A stretch of 64,000 bases of DNA from NCBI GenBank assembly GCA_964640955.1, contig CAZXJI010000013.1:28988-92987 (forward strand). The letters are read 5' to 3'. The translations under genes and the position numbers were made by a program. Of the stretch, positions 1 to 6,941 are shown one piece after another; the stretch's first letter is position 1; each line of letters opens with the position of its first letter. The notes under the pieces are model-generated. The model was not told the DNA's origin. It saw nothing but the letters and a program-made list of their open reading frames with translations, and did no database searches. The DNA comes from CAXXOK01 sp964640955. GTDB lineage: Bacteria > Bacillota > Clostridia > Christensenellales > Aristaeellaceae.

Positions 1-527
1 TCGCCCAGCGCGCCCGCCATGCGGCCGCGGTAGCGCGCGCCCACGGCCTGGCAGGCGTCCTCCACCACGCGCAGGCCGCGGCGTTTGGCGATGGCGTCGA
101 TCTCGTCCATCTCCGCGGGCAGCCCGAAGATGTCCACCGGCAGGATGGCGCGCGTTTTGGGCGTCACGGCCGCTTCGACGCGTTCGGGGTCGAGGTTCAA
201 GGTATCGGGGTCGATATCGGCAAATACCGGCGTCGCGCCCACCGCGGCGATCGCCTCGGCCGTGGCGAAAAACGTGAACGGCGTGGTGATCACCTCGTCG
301 CCCGCTTTGATCCCCAGGGCCCGCAGCGCGATCTTCAGCGCGTCGGTGCCGTTGCCACACGAAACGGCGTGGCGGACGTTCAGAAACGCCTCCATCTCCT
401 CCTCCAGCGCTTTGACCGCCGGACCTTCGATAAAGGCGCATTCACCCAGGGTATCGCAAACCTGCCTGTCCAACTCGGACCGGAGCGCACGGTACTGGCG
501 CGACAGATCAAAAAACGGGACGTTCAT
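1..527 (-). CDS. DegT/DnrJ/EryC1/StrS-family sugar aminotransferase, N-terminal part
   Basis: The reverse strand reads a fold-type I PLP enzyme that begins MNVPFFDLSRQY and runs off the left edge after about 175 residues. The order of motifs is that of nucleotide-sugar aminotransferases: a substrate/PLP phosphate region SCGNGTDAL near residue 56, TTPFTFFATAEA near 80, and the strand VVEDACQAVGARY near 158 that carries the PLP-binding Asp. Such enzymes transaminate 3- or 4-keto nucleotide sugars for surface glycans, which fits rfbA/rfbB and the CapE-like gene nearby. The start ATG lies 27 bp inside a strong promoter's transcript. The catalytic Lys lies outside the window, so activity cannot be judged. 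The substrate is unknown. Confidence 0.9.
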   Translation of the reverse strand, partial: MNVPFFDLSRQYRALRSELDRQVCDTLGECAFIEGPAVKALEEEMEAFLNVRHAVSCGNGTDALKIALRALGIKAGDEVITTPFTFFATAEAIAAVGATPVFADIDPDTLNLDPERVEAAVTPKTRAILPVDIFGLPAEMDEIDAIAKRRGLRVVEDACQAVGARYRGRMAGALG

Positions 528-560
528 AGGCAAACGACCTTTCGGCTCAACTTCGCGATG

Positions 561-589
561 ATCATAGCATACGGGCCGGAGCCTGTCAA
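561..589 (-). promoter_or_regulatory. Sigma-A-type promoter for the aminotransferase gene
   Basis: On the minus strand TTGACA (589-584) is followed after 17 bp by TATGAT (566-561). Transcription would begin near 554, about 27 nt before the aminotransferase ATG at 527. Nothing else is evident in the rest of the 528-752 gap. Confidence 0.75.
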
Positions 590-752
590 TCGACGGAAAA
601 CCGGGCCGCGATACGCTTGCGCAGGCAGGAATACCGCGGCGCGCGGCGAAGACTACGGTGGAAGCGGGAACGCCGTGCGACCGCATCCCACATGAAACAT
701 TAGCCGATCTCCCCGCAACCGCGGCATTCCGGCCGCAAAGGAGAGCGAGTAT

Positions 753-1496
753 ATGAAACTGGTATTGCTACGCCATGGGGAAAGCGAATGGAACCTGGAA
801 AACCGGTTTACGGGCTGGACGGACGTGGATCTGTCCGAGAACGGAAAGCGGGAGGCCGAACAGGCGGGCCGGGCGATGCTGGCCGCCGGACTGAGCTTCG
901 ACCGTTGCTTTACCTCGTACCTGAAACGCGCCATTCACACGCTGAACCTGGCGCTCTTTCAGATGGACCGGGAATGGATTCCGGTAGAGAAAAGCTGGAA
1001 ACTCAACGAACGCCATTACGGCGCCCTGCAGGGCCTCAACAAGGCCGAAACCGCCGAGAAATACGGCGAGGAGCAGGTGCACATCTGGCGGCGCTCCTAC
1101 GACGTGCCCCCACCCCCGCTTTCGCGCGGGGACGAGCGCGATCCGGCGCGCCTGCCGGCCTATAAAGGCGTGCCGATTGAGGAACTGCCGCTGACCGAAA
1201 GCCTGAAGGATACGGTCGCCCGGGTGATCCCCTACTTCCGGACGGCGATCTGGCCGCGCGTCGCCGCCGGCGAGCACGTGCTGATCGCCGCGCACGGCAA
1301 TTCGCTGCGCGCACTGGCGATGTACCTGGAGCAGATGACCCCCGAAATGGTCACCGGGCTCAACCTGCCCACCGGCATCCCGCTGGTGTACGATCTGTCG
1401 TCCAACGGCGAGGTAACGGGCAAGGCCTACCTGGGCGACGCGGCAAAGGTGGCCGAGCAGATCCGCAAGGTGGCGCAGCAGGGCAAAGCGAAATAG
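753..1496 (+). CDS. gpmA: 2,3-bisphosphoglycerate-dependent phosphoglycerate mutase
   Basis: A 247-residue glycolytic/gluconeogenic enzyme that interconverts 3- and 2-phosphoglycerate in the cytoplasm. The histidine phosphatase signature LRHGESEWN places the phospho-accepting His at residue 8. NERHYGALQG supplies the acid/base Glu86, and the second His lies in AHGNSL near 181. The length matches the family (about 247-250). The ATG is preceded by AAAGGAGA at a good distance. It is followed 19 bp later by the ZIP transporter gene, so the two probably share a transcript. The cofactor-dependent family assignment is firm because of length and motifs. Confidence 0.96.
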   Translation: MKLVLLRHGESEWNLENRFTGWTDVDLSENGKREAEQAGRAMLAAGLSFDRCFTSYLKRAIHTLNLALFQMDREWIPVEKSWKLNERHYGALQGLNKAETAEKYGEEQVHIWRRSYDVPPPPLSRGDERDPARLPAYKGVPIEELPLTESLKDTVARVIPYFRTAIWPRVAAGEHVLIAAHGNSLRALAMYLEQMTPEMVTGLNLPTGIPLVYDLSSNGEVTGKAYLGDAAKVAEQIRKVAQQGKAK

Positions 1497-1515
1497 AGCG
1501 GGGGAAAGATACGGC

Positions 1516-2304
1516 ATGAACCAATGGGGCACGGTTTTCCTGGGTTTGATGATCCCGCTGGCCGGCACGACGCTGGGCGCGGCGATGGTGTTCGTACTGA
1601 AGCGGGAAATGAGCCAAAACCTGCAAAAACTGCTGCTGGGCTTTGCCTCGGGCGTGATGATCGCGGCTTCGGTCTGGTCGCTGCTGATTCCCGCCATTGA
1701 AATGACGGAGGCGTCGGGCGGGGTGCCCTGGCTGCCCGCGACCGTGGGGTTCCTGGTGGGCGTGGGCTTCCTGCTGGGGCTGGATACGCTGATCCCGCAC
1801 CTCCACATGAACGCCGACCGGCCCGAGGGCGTTCACGCGAAAATCAAGAAATCCTTCATGCTGGTGCTGGCCGTCACGCTGCATAACCTGCCCGAGGGCA
1901 TGGCGGTGGGCGTGGTGTTCGCCGGCGTGCTGAGCGGCAGCGACGTGGTGACGGTCGCGGGAGCGTTTGCGCTGGCCCTCGGCATCGCGATACAGAACTT
2001 TCCCGAAGGCGCGATTATCTCCGCACCGCTGATGAGCGCGGGCATGAGCCGGAAAAAGTCGTTCCTCTACGGCTTTCTTTCGGGCGTGGTGGAGCCCGTG
2101 GGCGCCGTGCTCACCCTTTTGCTGACCGCCGCCGTCTCCACCGCGCTGCCCTACATGCTGGCGTTCGCGGCGGGCGCGATGATCTACGTGGTGGTGGAGG
2201 AGCTCATCCCGGAGGCGCAGCAGGAGCCGCACACCAACATAGGCACCATCGGCGCGGCCGTCGGCTTCGCCCTGATGATGCTTCTGGACGTGGCGCTGGG
2301 GTAA
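1516..2304 (+). CDS. ZIP-family divalent metal transporter
   Basis: A 262-residue integral membrane protein with about eight hydrophobic segments. The two family motifs are present: HNLPEG in TLHNLPEGMAVG near residue 122, and the related QNFPEG near 158 in the paired helix. These supply the metal-binding His/Asn/Glu residues of ZIP carriers. A charged His-containing stretch (IPHLHMN) lies between helices 3 and 4, as usual in the family. ZIP proteins move zinc, iron or manganese into the cytoplasm; the metal cannot be read from sequence. It resembles the GufA/ZupT-like branch. It sits just behind gpmA and is followed by a CGGCCC/GGGCCG hairpin at 2314-2328. Confidence 0.92.
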   Translation: MNQWGTVFLGLMIPLAGTTLGAAMVFVLKREMSQNLQKLLLGFASGVMIAASVWSLLIPAIEMTEASGGVPWLPATVGFLVGVGFLLGLDTLIPHLHMNADRPEGVHAKIKKSFMLVLAVTLHNLPEGMAVGVVFAGVLSGSDVVTVAGAFALALGIAIQNFPEGAIISAPLMSAGMSRKKSFLYGFLSGVVEPVGAVLTLLLTAAVSTALPYMLAFAAGAMIYVVVEELIPEAQQEPHTNIGTIGAAVGFALMMLLDVALG

Positions 2305-2564
2305 ACGCAGGCGCGGCCCGAAGGGCCGTATGCGCGTTTGTCGGAGCGAGTCTGGCCCGCCAGTCGTCCGGCGGGACAGAGTGTCAAAAAACTGCTTTTT
2401 GTACGGGTGGTGTCGGAGGGTCGCAACCCTCCGACTGTATTCGTATCGACTGGCTTTGTCGGGCGGGCGGGGAGTTTGCGGCTTTGCCGCAAACGTAACC
2501 CGTAGCTCAAAAAAGTGGCGAGGTCCACTTTCTTGACAGGCTCCCCGCCGGTTGCGCGGCGGGG
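2305..2564. other. Hairpin-rich intergenic region
   Basis: The gap between the ZIP gene and rfbA holds no convincing gene but at least seven short inverted repeats in series: CGGCCC/GGGCCG (2314-2328), CCCGCC/GGCGGG (2356-2375), CAAAAA/TTTTTG (2385-2401), GTCGGAGGG/CCCTCCGAC (2412-2435), GTTTGCGGC/GCCGCAAAC (2474-2494), AAAGTGG/CCACTTT (2512-2531) and CCCCGCCG/CGGCGGGG (2543-2564). Several are perfect with 3-6 base loops. None has a clear T-run of terminator quality except the 2385 pair. It may be a mosaic of small intergenic repeat units or a structured 5' leader for rfbA. Confidence 0.6.
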
Positions 2565-2580
2565 AAGAATCCTGTATAAT
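2552..2580 (+). promoter_or_regulatory. Candidate promoter for rfbAB
   Basis: TTGCGC (2552-2557), 17 bp, then TATAAT (2575-2580). The -35 hexamer lies in the loop and arm of the GC hairpin at 2543-2564, so the hairpin would be just upstream of the transcript. The TTGACA at 2533 is too far from this -10 to be its partner. Confidence 0.5.
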
Positions 2581-2670
2581 ACAGCGGAAAGAAAAGGAGA
2601 AAACGCAAACGCGCGCGGATGCGCGCAGGGCGCGGCGCGGGCGTTTTTTCCCATGAGGAGGCGTCGGACC

Positions 2671-3579
2671 ATGAAAGGGATTATCCTGGCGGGCGGCACG
2701 GGCACGCGGCTGTATCCGTTGACGATGGTCACCAGCAAGCAGCTTCTGCCGGTGTACGACAAACCCATGATCTATTACCCGCTTTCCACGCTGATGCTGG
2801 CGGGGATCCGGGAGATTCTCATCATTTCCACGCCCACGGACACCCCCCGCTTCCGCGATCTGCTGGGCGACGGCGGCCAGTACGGCCTTTCGCTCTCCTA
2901 CGCCGTGCAGCCCTCGCCCGACGGGCTGGCCCAGGCCTTTCTGATCGGGGAAGATTTTATCGGCGGGGACGCGTGCGCCATGGTGCTGGGCGACAACATT
3001 TTTTACGGAAACGGCTTTTCGCGCATGCTGGCCGAGGCCGCGCGCAACGCCGAAAGCGGCAGGGCGACCATCTTCGGCTATTTTGTGGACGATCCGCAGC
3101 GCTTCGGCATCGTGGAGTTCGACGAACGGGGCAAGGTGCTCTCCGTGGAGGAGAAGCCCGAGCACCCCAAGAGCAACTACTGCATCACGGGGCTTTACTT
3201 TTACGACCGCCGCGTGTGCGAACTGGCCAAACAGGTCCGGCCCAGCGCGCGGGGCGAGCTGGAGATTACCTCGCTCAACGACATGTACCTGAGGGACGGC
3301 ACCCTGGTCGCCAAGATCATGGGCCGGGGCTTCGCGTGGCTGGACACCGGCACCATGGATACGCTGGCCGAGGCGACCAGCTTCGTTCGCATCGTGGAAA
3401 AACGCCAGAGCATCAAGATCGCCGCGCTGGAGGAGATCGCCTACCACCGCGGCTGGATCGACAGACCCACGCTGACGGCCGCCGCCGAGCGCTACGGCAA
3501 ATCCCCCTACGGGGAGCACCTGCGGCGCGTAGCGGAAGGACGCATCCAGTACGATCGTTCGGACGAAAACGCGGACTGA
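2671..3579 (+). CDS. rfbA: Glucose-1-phosphate thymidylyltransferase
   Basis: A 302-residue nucleotidyltransferase that joins dTTP and glucose-1-phosphate to give dTDP-glucose, the first step toward dTDP-rhamnose and other deoxysugars. The N-terminus MKGIILAGGTGTRLYPLT is the diagnostic nucleotide-binding loop, followed by SKQLLPVYDKPMIYYPLS. The D in VLGDNIFYG and the FAWLDTGT segment complete the active site. The start ATG was chosen because GAGGAG lies 10 bp upstream and the protein then begins as the family does. rfbB follows after 33 bp. The later genes rfbC and rfbD are not next to it, so the final sugar is uncertain. Confidence 0.96.
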   Translation: MKGIILAGGTGTRLYPLTMVTSKQLLPVYDKPMIYYPLSTLMLAGIREILIISTPTDTPRFRDLLGDGGQYGLSLSYAVQPSPDGLAQAFLIGEDFIGGDACAMVLGDNIFYGNGFSRMLAEAARNAESGRATIFGYFVDDPQRFGIVEFDERGKVLSVEEKPEHPKSNYCITGLYFYDRRVCELAKQVRPSARGELEITSLNDMYLRDGTLVAKIMGRGFAWLDTGTMDTLAEATSFVRIVEKRQSIKIAALEEIAYHRGWIDRPTLTAAAERYGKSPYGEHLRRVAEGRIQYDRSDENAD

Positions 3580-3612
3580 GCCCGAACGCCGGCCGAAAGG
3601 AGCATACGACCC

Positions 3613-4653
3613 ATGAAAATCGTCATCACCGGCGGCGCGGGTTTCATCGGCGCCAATTTCTGCGAATACGAGTTCAAACACCATCCCGGGGACAGCTACA
3701 TCTGCCTGGACGCGCTGACCTACGCGGGGAACCTTGCGTCGCTTCGGCAGGTGATCGAGGAAAAGAGCTTCACCTTCGTAAAGGGCGATATCGCCGATCG
3801 CGGGCTGGTCAACGACCTGTTTAAGCGGGAGAAGCCGGATATCGTGGTGAACTTCGCGGCGGAGACGCACGTCGACCGTTCGGTCACCGACCCGGAGGTG
3901 TTCCTGCGCACCAACGTCATGGGCACGCAGGCGCTTTTGGACGCCTGCCGCGTGTACGGCGTCGGGCGCTTCCACCAGGTGAGCACCGATGAGGTATACG
4001 GCGATCTGCCCATCGACCGGCCCGACCTGTTCTTTACCGAGGAAACGCCGCTTCACACCTCCTCGCCCTACAGCGCCAGCAAGGCGGGGGCGGACCTGCT
4101 GGTGCTGGCCTATGCGCGCACCTTCGGCCTGCCCGTAAGCGTGAGCCGCTGCTCCAACAACTACGGCCCCTACCAGTTCCCCGAAAAGCTGATCCCGCTG
4201 ATGATCAGCCGGGCGCTGAACGACCAGACCCTGCCCGTGTACGGCAAGGGCGAAAACGTGCGCGACTGGCTCTACGTGGAGGACCACTGCGCGGCCATCG
4301 ACCTGGTGATGCGCAGGGGGCGCCCGGGCGAAACGTACAACATCGGCGGGCACAACGAGCGCGCCAACATCGACGTGGTCAGGACCATCCTCAGGGAACT
4401 GGGCAAGCCCGAGAGCCTTATCACTTTCGTTGCCGATCGTCCCGGCCACGACCGCCGCTATGCCATCGACCCGGCGAAAATCCACCGCGAGCTGGGGTGG
4501 CTGCCGCAGACGCCTTTCGAGGAGGGCATCCGCCGCACGGTGCGCTGGTATGTGGATCACCGTAAATGGTGGGAGGATATTCTGGCCGGCGATTACCGGG
4601 ACTATTACCGGAGAATGTACGAAAACCGTGATACGGATTCAAACCAGTGCTAA
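3613..4653 (+). CDS. rfbB: dTDP-glucose 4,6-dehydratase
   Basis: A 346-residue extended SDR enzyme that turns dTDP-glucose into dTDP-4-keto-6-deoxyglucose using bound NAD. It shows the Rossmann glycine motif GGAGFIG at residues 7-13, the TDEVYGDL segment with the catalytic Thr/Asp/Glu set near 130, and YSASKAG with the Tyr-X3-Lys pair near 157. SRCSNNYGPYQFPEKLIP is characteristic of this family. It is the second gene of the rfbA operon. The stop codon lies inside a perfect 9-bp inverted repeat (4637-4663) that may end the transcript. Confidence 0.96.
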   Translation: MKIVITGGAGFIGANFCEYEFKHHPGDSYICLDALTYAGNLASLRQVIEEKSFTFVKGDIADRGLVNDLFKREKPDIVVNFAAETHVDRSVTDPEVFLRTNVMGTQALLDACRVYGVGRFHQVSTDEVYGDLPIDRPDLFFTEETPLHTSSPYSASKAGADLLVLAYARTFGLPVSVSRCSNNYGPYQFPEKLIPLMISRALNDQTLPVYGKGENVRDWLYVEDHCAAIDLVMRRGRPGETYNIGGHNERANIDVVRTILRELGKPESLITFVADRPGHDRRYAIDPAKIHRELGWLPQTPFEEGIRRTVRWYVDHRKWWEDILAGDYRDYYRRMYENRDTDSNQC

Positions 4654-4663
4654 AGGTTTGAAT
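4637..4663 (+). terminator. Hairpin across the rfbB stop codon
   Basis: ATTCAAACC (4637-4645) pairs with GGTTTGAAT (4655-4663) around a nine-base loop that contains the start of the TAA stop. There is no T-run, so termination would be weak or factor-dependent; transcript protection is an alternative role. Confidence 0.4.
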
Positions 4664-4688
4664 TGGTATCAGGCGTTCCCGCCGCGGC

Positions 4689-4717
4689 TTGACAGGCACG
4701 CCCCGCGGGCCTATAAT
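4689..4717 (+). promoter_or_regulatory. Consensus promoter for the structured RNA
   Basis: A perfect TTGACA (4689-4694), 17-bp spacer and perfect TATAAT (4712-4717). No open reading frame follows; transcription would start near 4724 and enter the structured RNA. Confidence 0.85.
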
Positions 4718-4723
4718 AACGGT

Positions 4724-4950
4724 AGAGGTCTTCCTGAGGTGTGCGCCAGCATCTTGTTTTTACCCACACTTCACAAATGGAGCTCGCGTCCCTCAGCGGC
4801 TGTCATGCCCCCGTCGAAAGACGTCAGGGGAAGATTAAAGCTGGCGGTAGAGCACCAGCCTGCTATACATAGCGGGTGAAAAAACCAGTTGCAGCGGCAC
4901 TTTGGGAACTCAGTTGCCCTTCCGGCCCAACCGGCGGAAGGGCTTTCTGC
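4724..4950 (+). ncRNA. ssrS: Structured non-coding RNA, probable 6S RNA
   Basis: About 220 nt follow a consensus promoter and contain no credible coding sequence. The RNA can fold as one long rod. CTGAG (4734-4738) closes with CTCAG (4909-4913). CGCCAGC (4744-4750) pairs with GCTGGCG (4840-4846), and ATCTT (4751-4755) with AAGAT (4831-4835). The tip is a GAAA tetraloop on CGTC/GACG (4812-4823). Between the two helices the 3' strand forms a small hairpin CCTGCTA/TAGCGGG (4859-4876), like the central-bubble hairpin of Firmicute 6S RNAs. A terminator-like hairpin ends it. 6S RNA holds sigma-A polymerase in stationary phase. The identification rests on shape, size and the 5' CCTGAGGTGTGCGCC stretch; another regulatory RNA remains possible. 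Confidence 0.55.
4918..4945 (+). terminator. Terminator of the structured RNA
   Basis: CCCTTCCG (4918-4925) pairs with CGGAAGGG (4935-4942) around a short loop. A weak T tract (CTTTCTG) follows. Confidence 0.5.
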
Positions 4951-4976
4951 GTCCCTGTGCCCCATGGGAAAAACGG

Positions 4977-5004
4977 TTGCCATGCGTCCAAAGCATGGTA
5001 TAAT
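4977..5004 (+). promoter_or_regulatory. Promoter for the hutP-like / cmk-plsC genes
   Basis: TTGCCA (4977-4982), 16-bp spacer, TATAAT (4999-5004). It lies about 85 bp before the ATG at 5090. Confidence 0.7.
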
Positions 5005-5089
5005 GAACGGGACGAAGCCTGATAACCCGGCGTCATCGCTTGGATGCGTCCGATGCGGCCCCCGCGGCTCGCATGGAAGGAGACGGCGT

Positions 5090-5506
5090 ATGCAGATCAT
5101 CCCCGGCAGCCGCGACGTGGCGCGCGCGGCGATCGAAATGAGCATGTCCCGTTCGCGCGAGGAAGAATTGCTGATCAAGAAAACCCTTGCCCTGGAAGAG
5201 ATCGTCACCGCGGCGGCCGACTTCGGCGGCGAGTTTGTGCCCTCCATCATTCGCATCGTGGAGCGGGCGGTGGTCGCCGCCCGGCGCGAAGGGGTGATCG
5301 GCGAAAGCCACCTGGAGGAAGGCGGCGTGGCCGGCGCGGCCCGCGAGGCCCTCAACCAGATCACCCCCAAGGCCCTGGGCCTGAGCGTGGGCGGCAAGAT
5401 CGGCGTGGCCCGCTACCACGATCACGTGGCCGTGGCGATGTTTTTTGGCATCGGGCTTGGGCACCTGGACGAAATCTGCGTGGGGCTGGGGCACCGCGCC
5501 ATTTAG
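5090..5506 (+). CDS. HutP-family protein
   Basis: A 138-residue cytoplasmic protein of the HutP family, named after the Bacillus antiterminator of histidine utilisation. The C-terminal half carries the family core: ERAVVAARREGVI, the EEGGVAGAAREALNQI segment, GLSVGGKIGVARY and the ending GIGLGHLDEICVGLGHRAI. The start ATG has GGAAGGAGA about 7 bp upstream; longer in-frame extensions have no ribosome binding site. It is followed 32 bp later by cmk-plsC. No hut genes are nearby, so a role in histidine use is not implied; RNA binding is only an inference from the family. Confidence 0.82.
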   Translation: MQIIPGSRDVARAAIEMSMSRSREEELLIKKTLALEEIVTAAADFGGEFVPSIIRIVERAVVAARREGVIGESHLEEGGVAGAAREALNQITPKALGLSVGGKIGVARYHDHVAVAMFFGIGLGHLDEICVGLGHRAI

Positions 5507-5538
5507 CGGACGAGCCGCACAGGGAAGGAAGAGACCGT

Positions 5539-6837
5539 TTGAGACACTTTACCATCGCCATCGACGGCCCCGGCGGCGCGGGCAAGAGCACCGTGGCCGA
5601 CGATCTGGCCCGGAAGCTTTCGGTGCCGCATCTGGACACGGGCGCGATGTACCGCGCCTTCGCCTGGCGGATGCTTAAGGAAGGGCTGAGCGCTTCGGAC
5701 ACGGAAGCCGTGGAGGCCCTGGCCGGCCGCGTGCGGATCGACGTGCGCTTCGAGGACGGACGCCAAAGGACGTACGCGGACGGCACGGACGTGACCGAGC
5801 TGATCCGCACCCCGGAAATCAGCATGGGCGCGTCGGACTGCGGCACCGTGGGCGCCGTGCGCCGGTTGATGGTCGCCCTGCAGCAGCAGATTGCCGGACG
5901 GGAGTCCATCGTGCTGGACGGCCGGGACATCGGCACACGGGTATTGCCGGACGCGACGCTCAAGGTGTTTTTGACCGCTTCCCCCGAGGTGCGCGCGCGG
6001 CGCCGCTACGAGGAAACGATCGCCAAAGGCGGGCAGGCGGAATACGAAGCCGTGCTTGCGGACGTGATCGTCCGCGACCGGCAGGACTCCACCCGGCAGA
6101 TCGATCCCCTCAGGCCCGCGGAGGACGCCGTGACGCTGGACACGAGCGGCATGACCCGGGAGCAGGTGACCGAGCACATCCTTTCGCTGCTGAACGAGCG
6201 CCTTTCCGGCCCAAGGCCGCGGGAGCGCCTCACGTTTTTCTACCGCATGGCCATGGGGTTGTCGTACCTGATTTTCCACACCCTTCTGCCGGTGCGCTAC
6301 CACGGGCTGGAAAACGCCGATCTGGACGCGCCCTACATCCTGATCGCCAACCACAACCATATGCTCGATCCCCTGCTGGTGGGCTGGAAGATCAAACGTT
6401 ACCAGATTCGCTACCTGGGCAAGCGGGAGCTGATCAAAAACCCGCTGATGCGAGCGGTCTACCGCAACATGCTCATGATTCCCGTCAGCCGCCACGGAAC
6501 GGACATGGCGGCCGTGCGCGCGTGCCTCAAAAGCCTCAGGGAGAAGCACGTGCTGGGCATCTTTCCGGAAGGGACGCGCTATAAGAAAACCCTCATGGAG
6601 GAAATGGAAAGCGGCATGGCGATGATCGCCCTGCAGGGAAACGTGCCCATCCTGCCCGCGTACGTGTCGGGGAAACCCCGGTTTTTCCGGCGTACGGACT
6701 GCTACTACGGCAAGCCCTTTACGGCGGCGGACATCGCCAGAAAGGGCGTTAACCGCGAAACGATCGGGGAATTGATGGGCAAGATCACCGCGCTTTACCG
6801 GGATATGGCGCTCGCGCACGAGGCGGAGAAGGCGTGA
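5539..6837 (+). CDS. cmk: Cytidylate kinase fused to 1-acylglycerol-3-phosphate acyltransferase
   Basis: A 432-residue two-domain protein. Residues 1 to about 220 are cytidylate kinase, with the P-loop GPGGAGKST near 9-17, DTGAMYRAF near 35 and LDGRDIGT near 129; it makes CDP from CMP. From about 235 it is a PlsC-type acyltransferase with the catalytic NHNHMLD motif near 271 and FPEGTR near 342, which adds the second acyl chain to lysophosphatidic acid. TTG is chosen as start because AGGGAAGGAAG lies just upstream and the kinase domain begins there. One protein thus supplies CTP-pathway nucleotides and phospholipid precursors. ispH-rpsA follows about 100 bp downstream. Confidence 0.93.
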   Translation: MRHFTIAIDGPGGAGKSTVADDLARKLSVPHLDTGAMYRAFAWRMLKEGLSASDTEAVEALAGRVRIDVRFEDGRQRTYADGTDVTELIRTPEISMGASDCGTVGAVRRLMVALQQQIAGRESIVLDGRDIGTRVLPDATLKVFLTASPEVRARRRYEETIAKGGQAEYEAVLADVIVRDRQDSTRQIDPLRPAEDAVTLDTSGMTREQVTEHILSLLNERLSGPRPRERLTFFYRMAMGLSYLIFHTLLPVRYHGLENADLDAPYILIANHNHMLDPLLVGWKIKRYQIRYLGKRELIKNPLMRAVYRNMLMIPVSRHGTDMAAVRACLKSLREKHVLGIFPEGTRYKKTLMEEMESGMAMIALQGNVPILPAYVSGKPRFFRRTDCYYGKPFTAADIARKGVNRETIGELMGKITALYRDMALAHEAEKA

Positions 6838-6879
6838 CGTACGTTTTTTGTGGTTTCCATCTTAAAAAAAGAAGGAATC

Positions 6880-6939
6880 ATGAGAGTTTTAGCGAATAGC
6901 ACAATTGATTCTGCTCCGAAAAGGACGGCGGAGAACTGA
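6880..6939 (+). CDS. Possible 19-residue leader peptide before ispH-rpsA
   Basis: A short AT-rich gap contains an ATG with AGAAGGAATC just upstream and a 19-codon frame (MRVLANSTIDSAPKRTAEN) that stops 2 bp before the ispH ATG. The ribosome binding site of ispH lies inside it, so translation of the two could be coupled. There is no homology I recognise, and the frame could be chance. Confidence 0.3.
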   Translation: MRVLANSTIDSAPKRTAEN

Positions 6940-6941
6940 GC

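Noticed and set aside
2533..2580. TTGACA with a downstream TATAAT before rfbA
   Set aside because: The hexamers are 36 bp apart, too far for one promoter; TTGCGC at 2552 gives the correct 17-bp spacing.
1360..4560. A 1066-codon open frame on the minus strand
   Set aside because: It runs antisense through gpmA, the ZIP gene, rfbA and rfbB, has a His/Gln/Arg-rich composition and no domain; it is a by-product of GC-rich codon use. The same holds for long antisense frames at 37184-39865, 56472-58643 and 61266-63905.
4846..4876. GGTAGAGCACCAGCC looks like the D-arm and anticodon arm of a tRNA
   Set aside because: There is no acceptor stem partner and no T-loop GTTCRANNC downstream; the stretch fits the 3' strand of the structured RNA.
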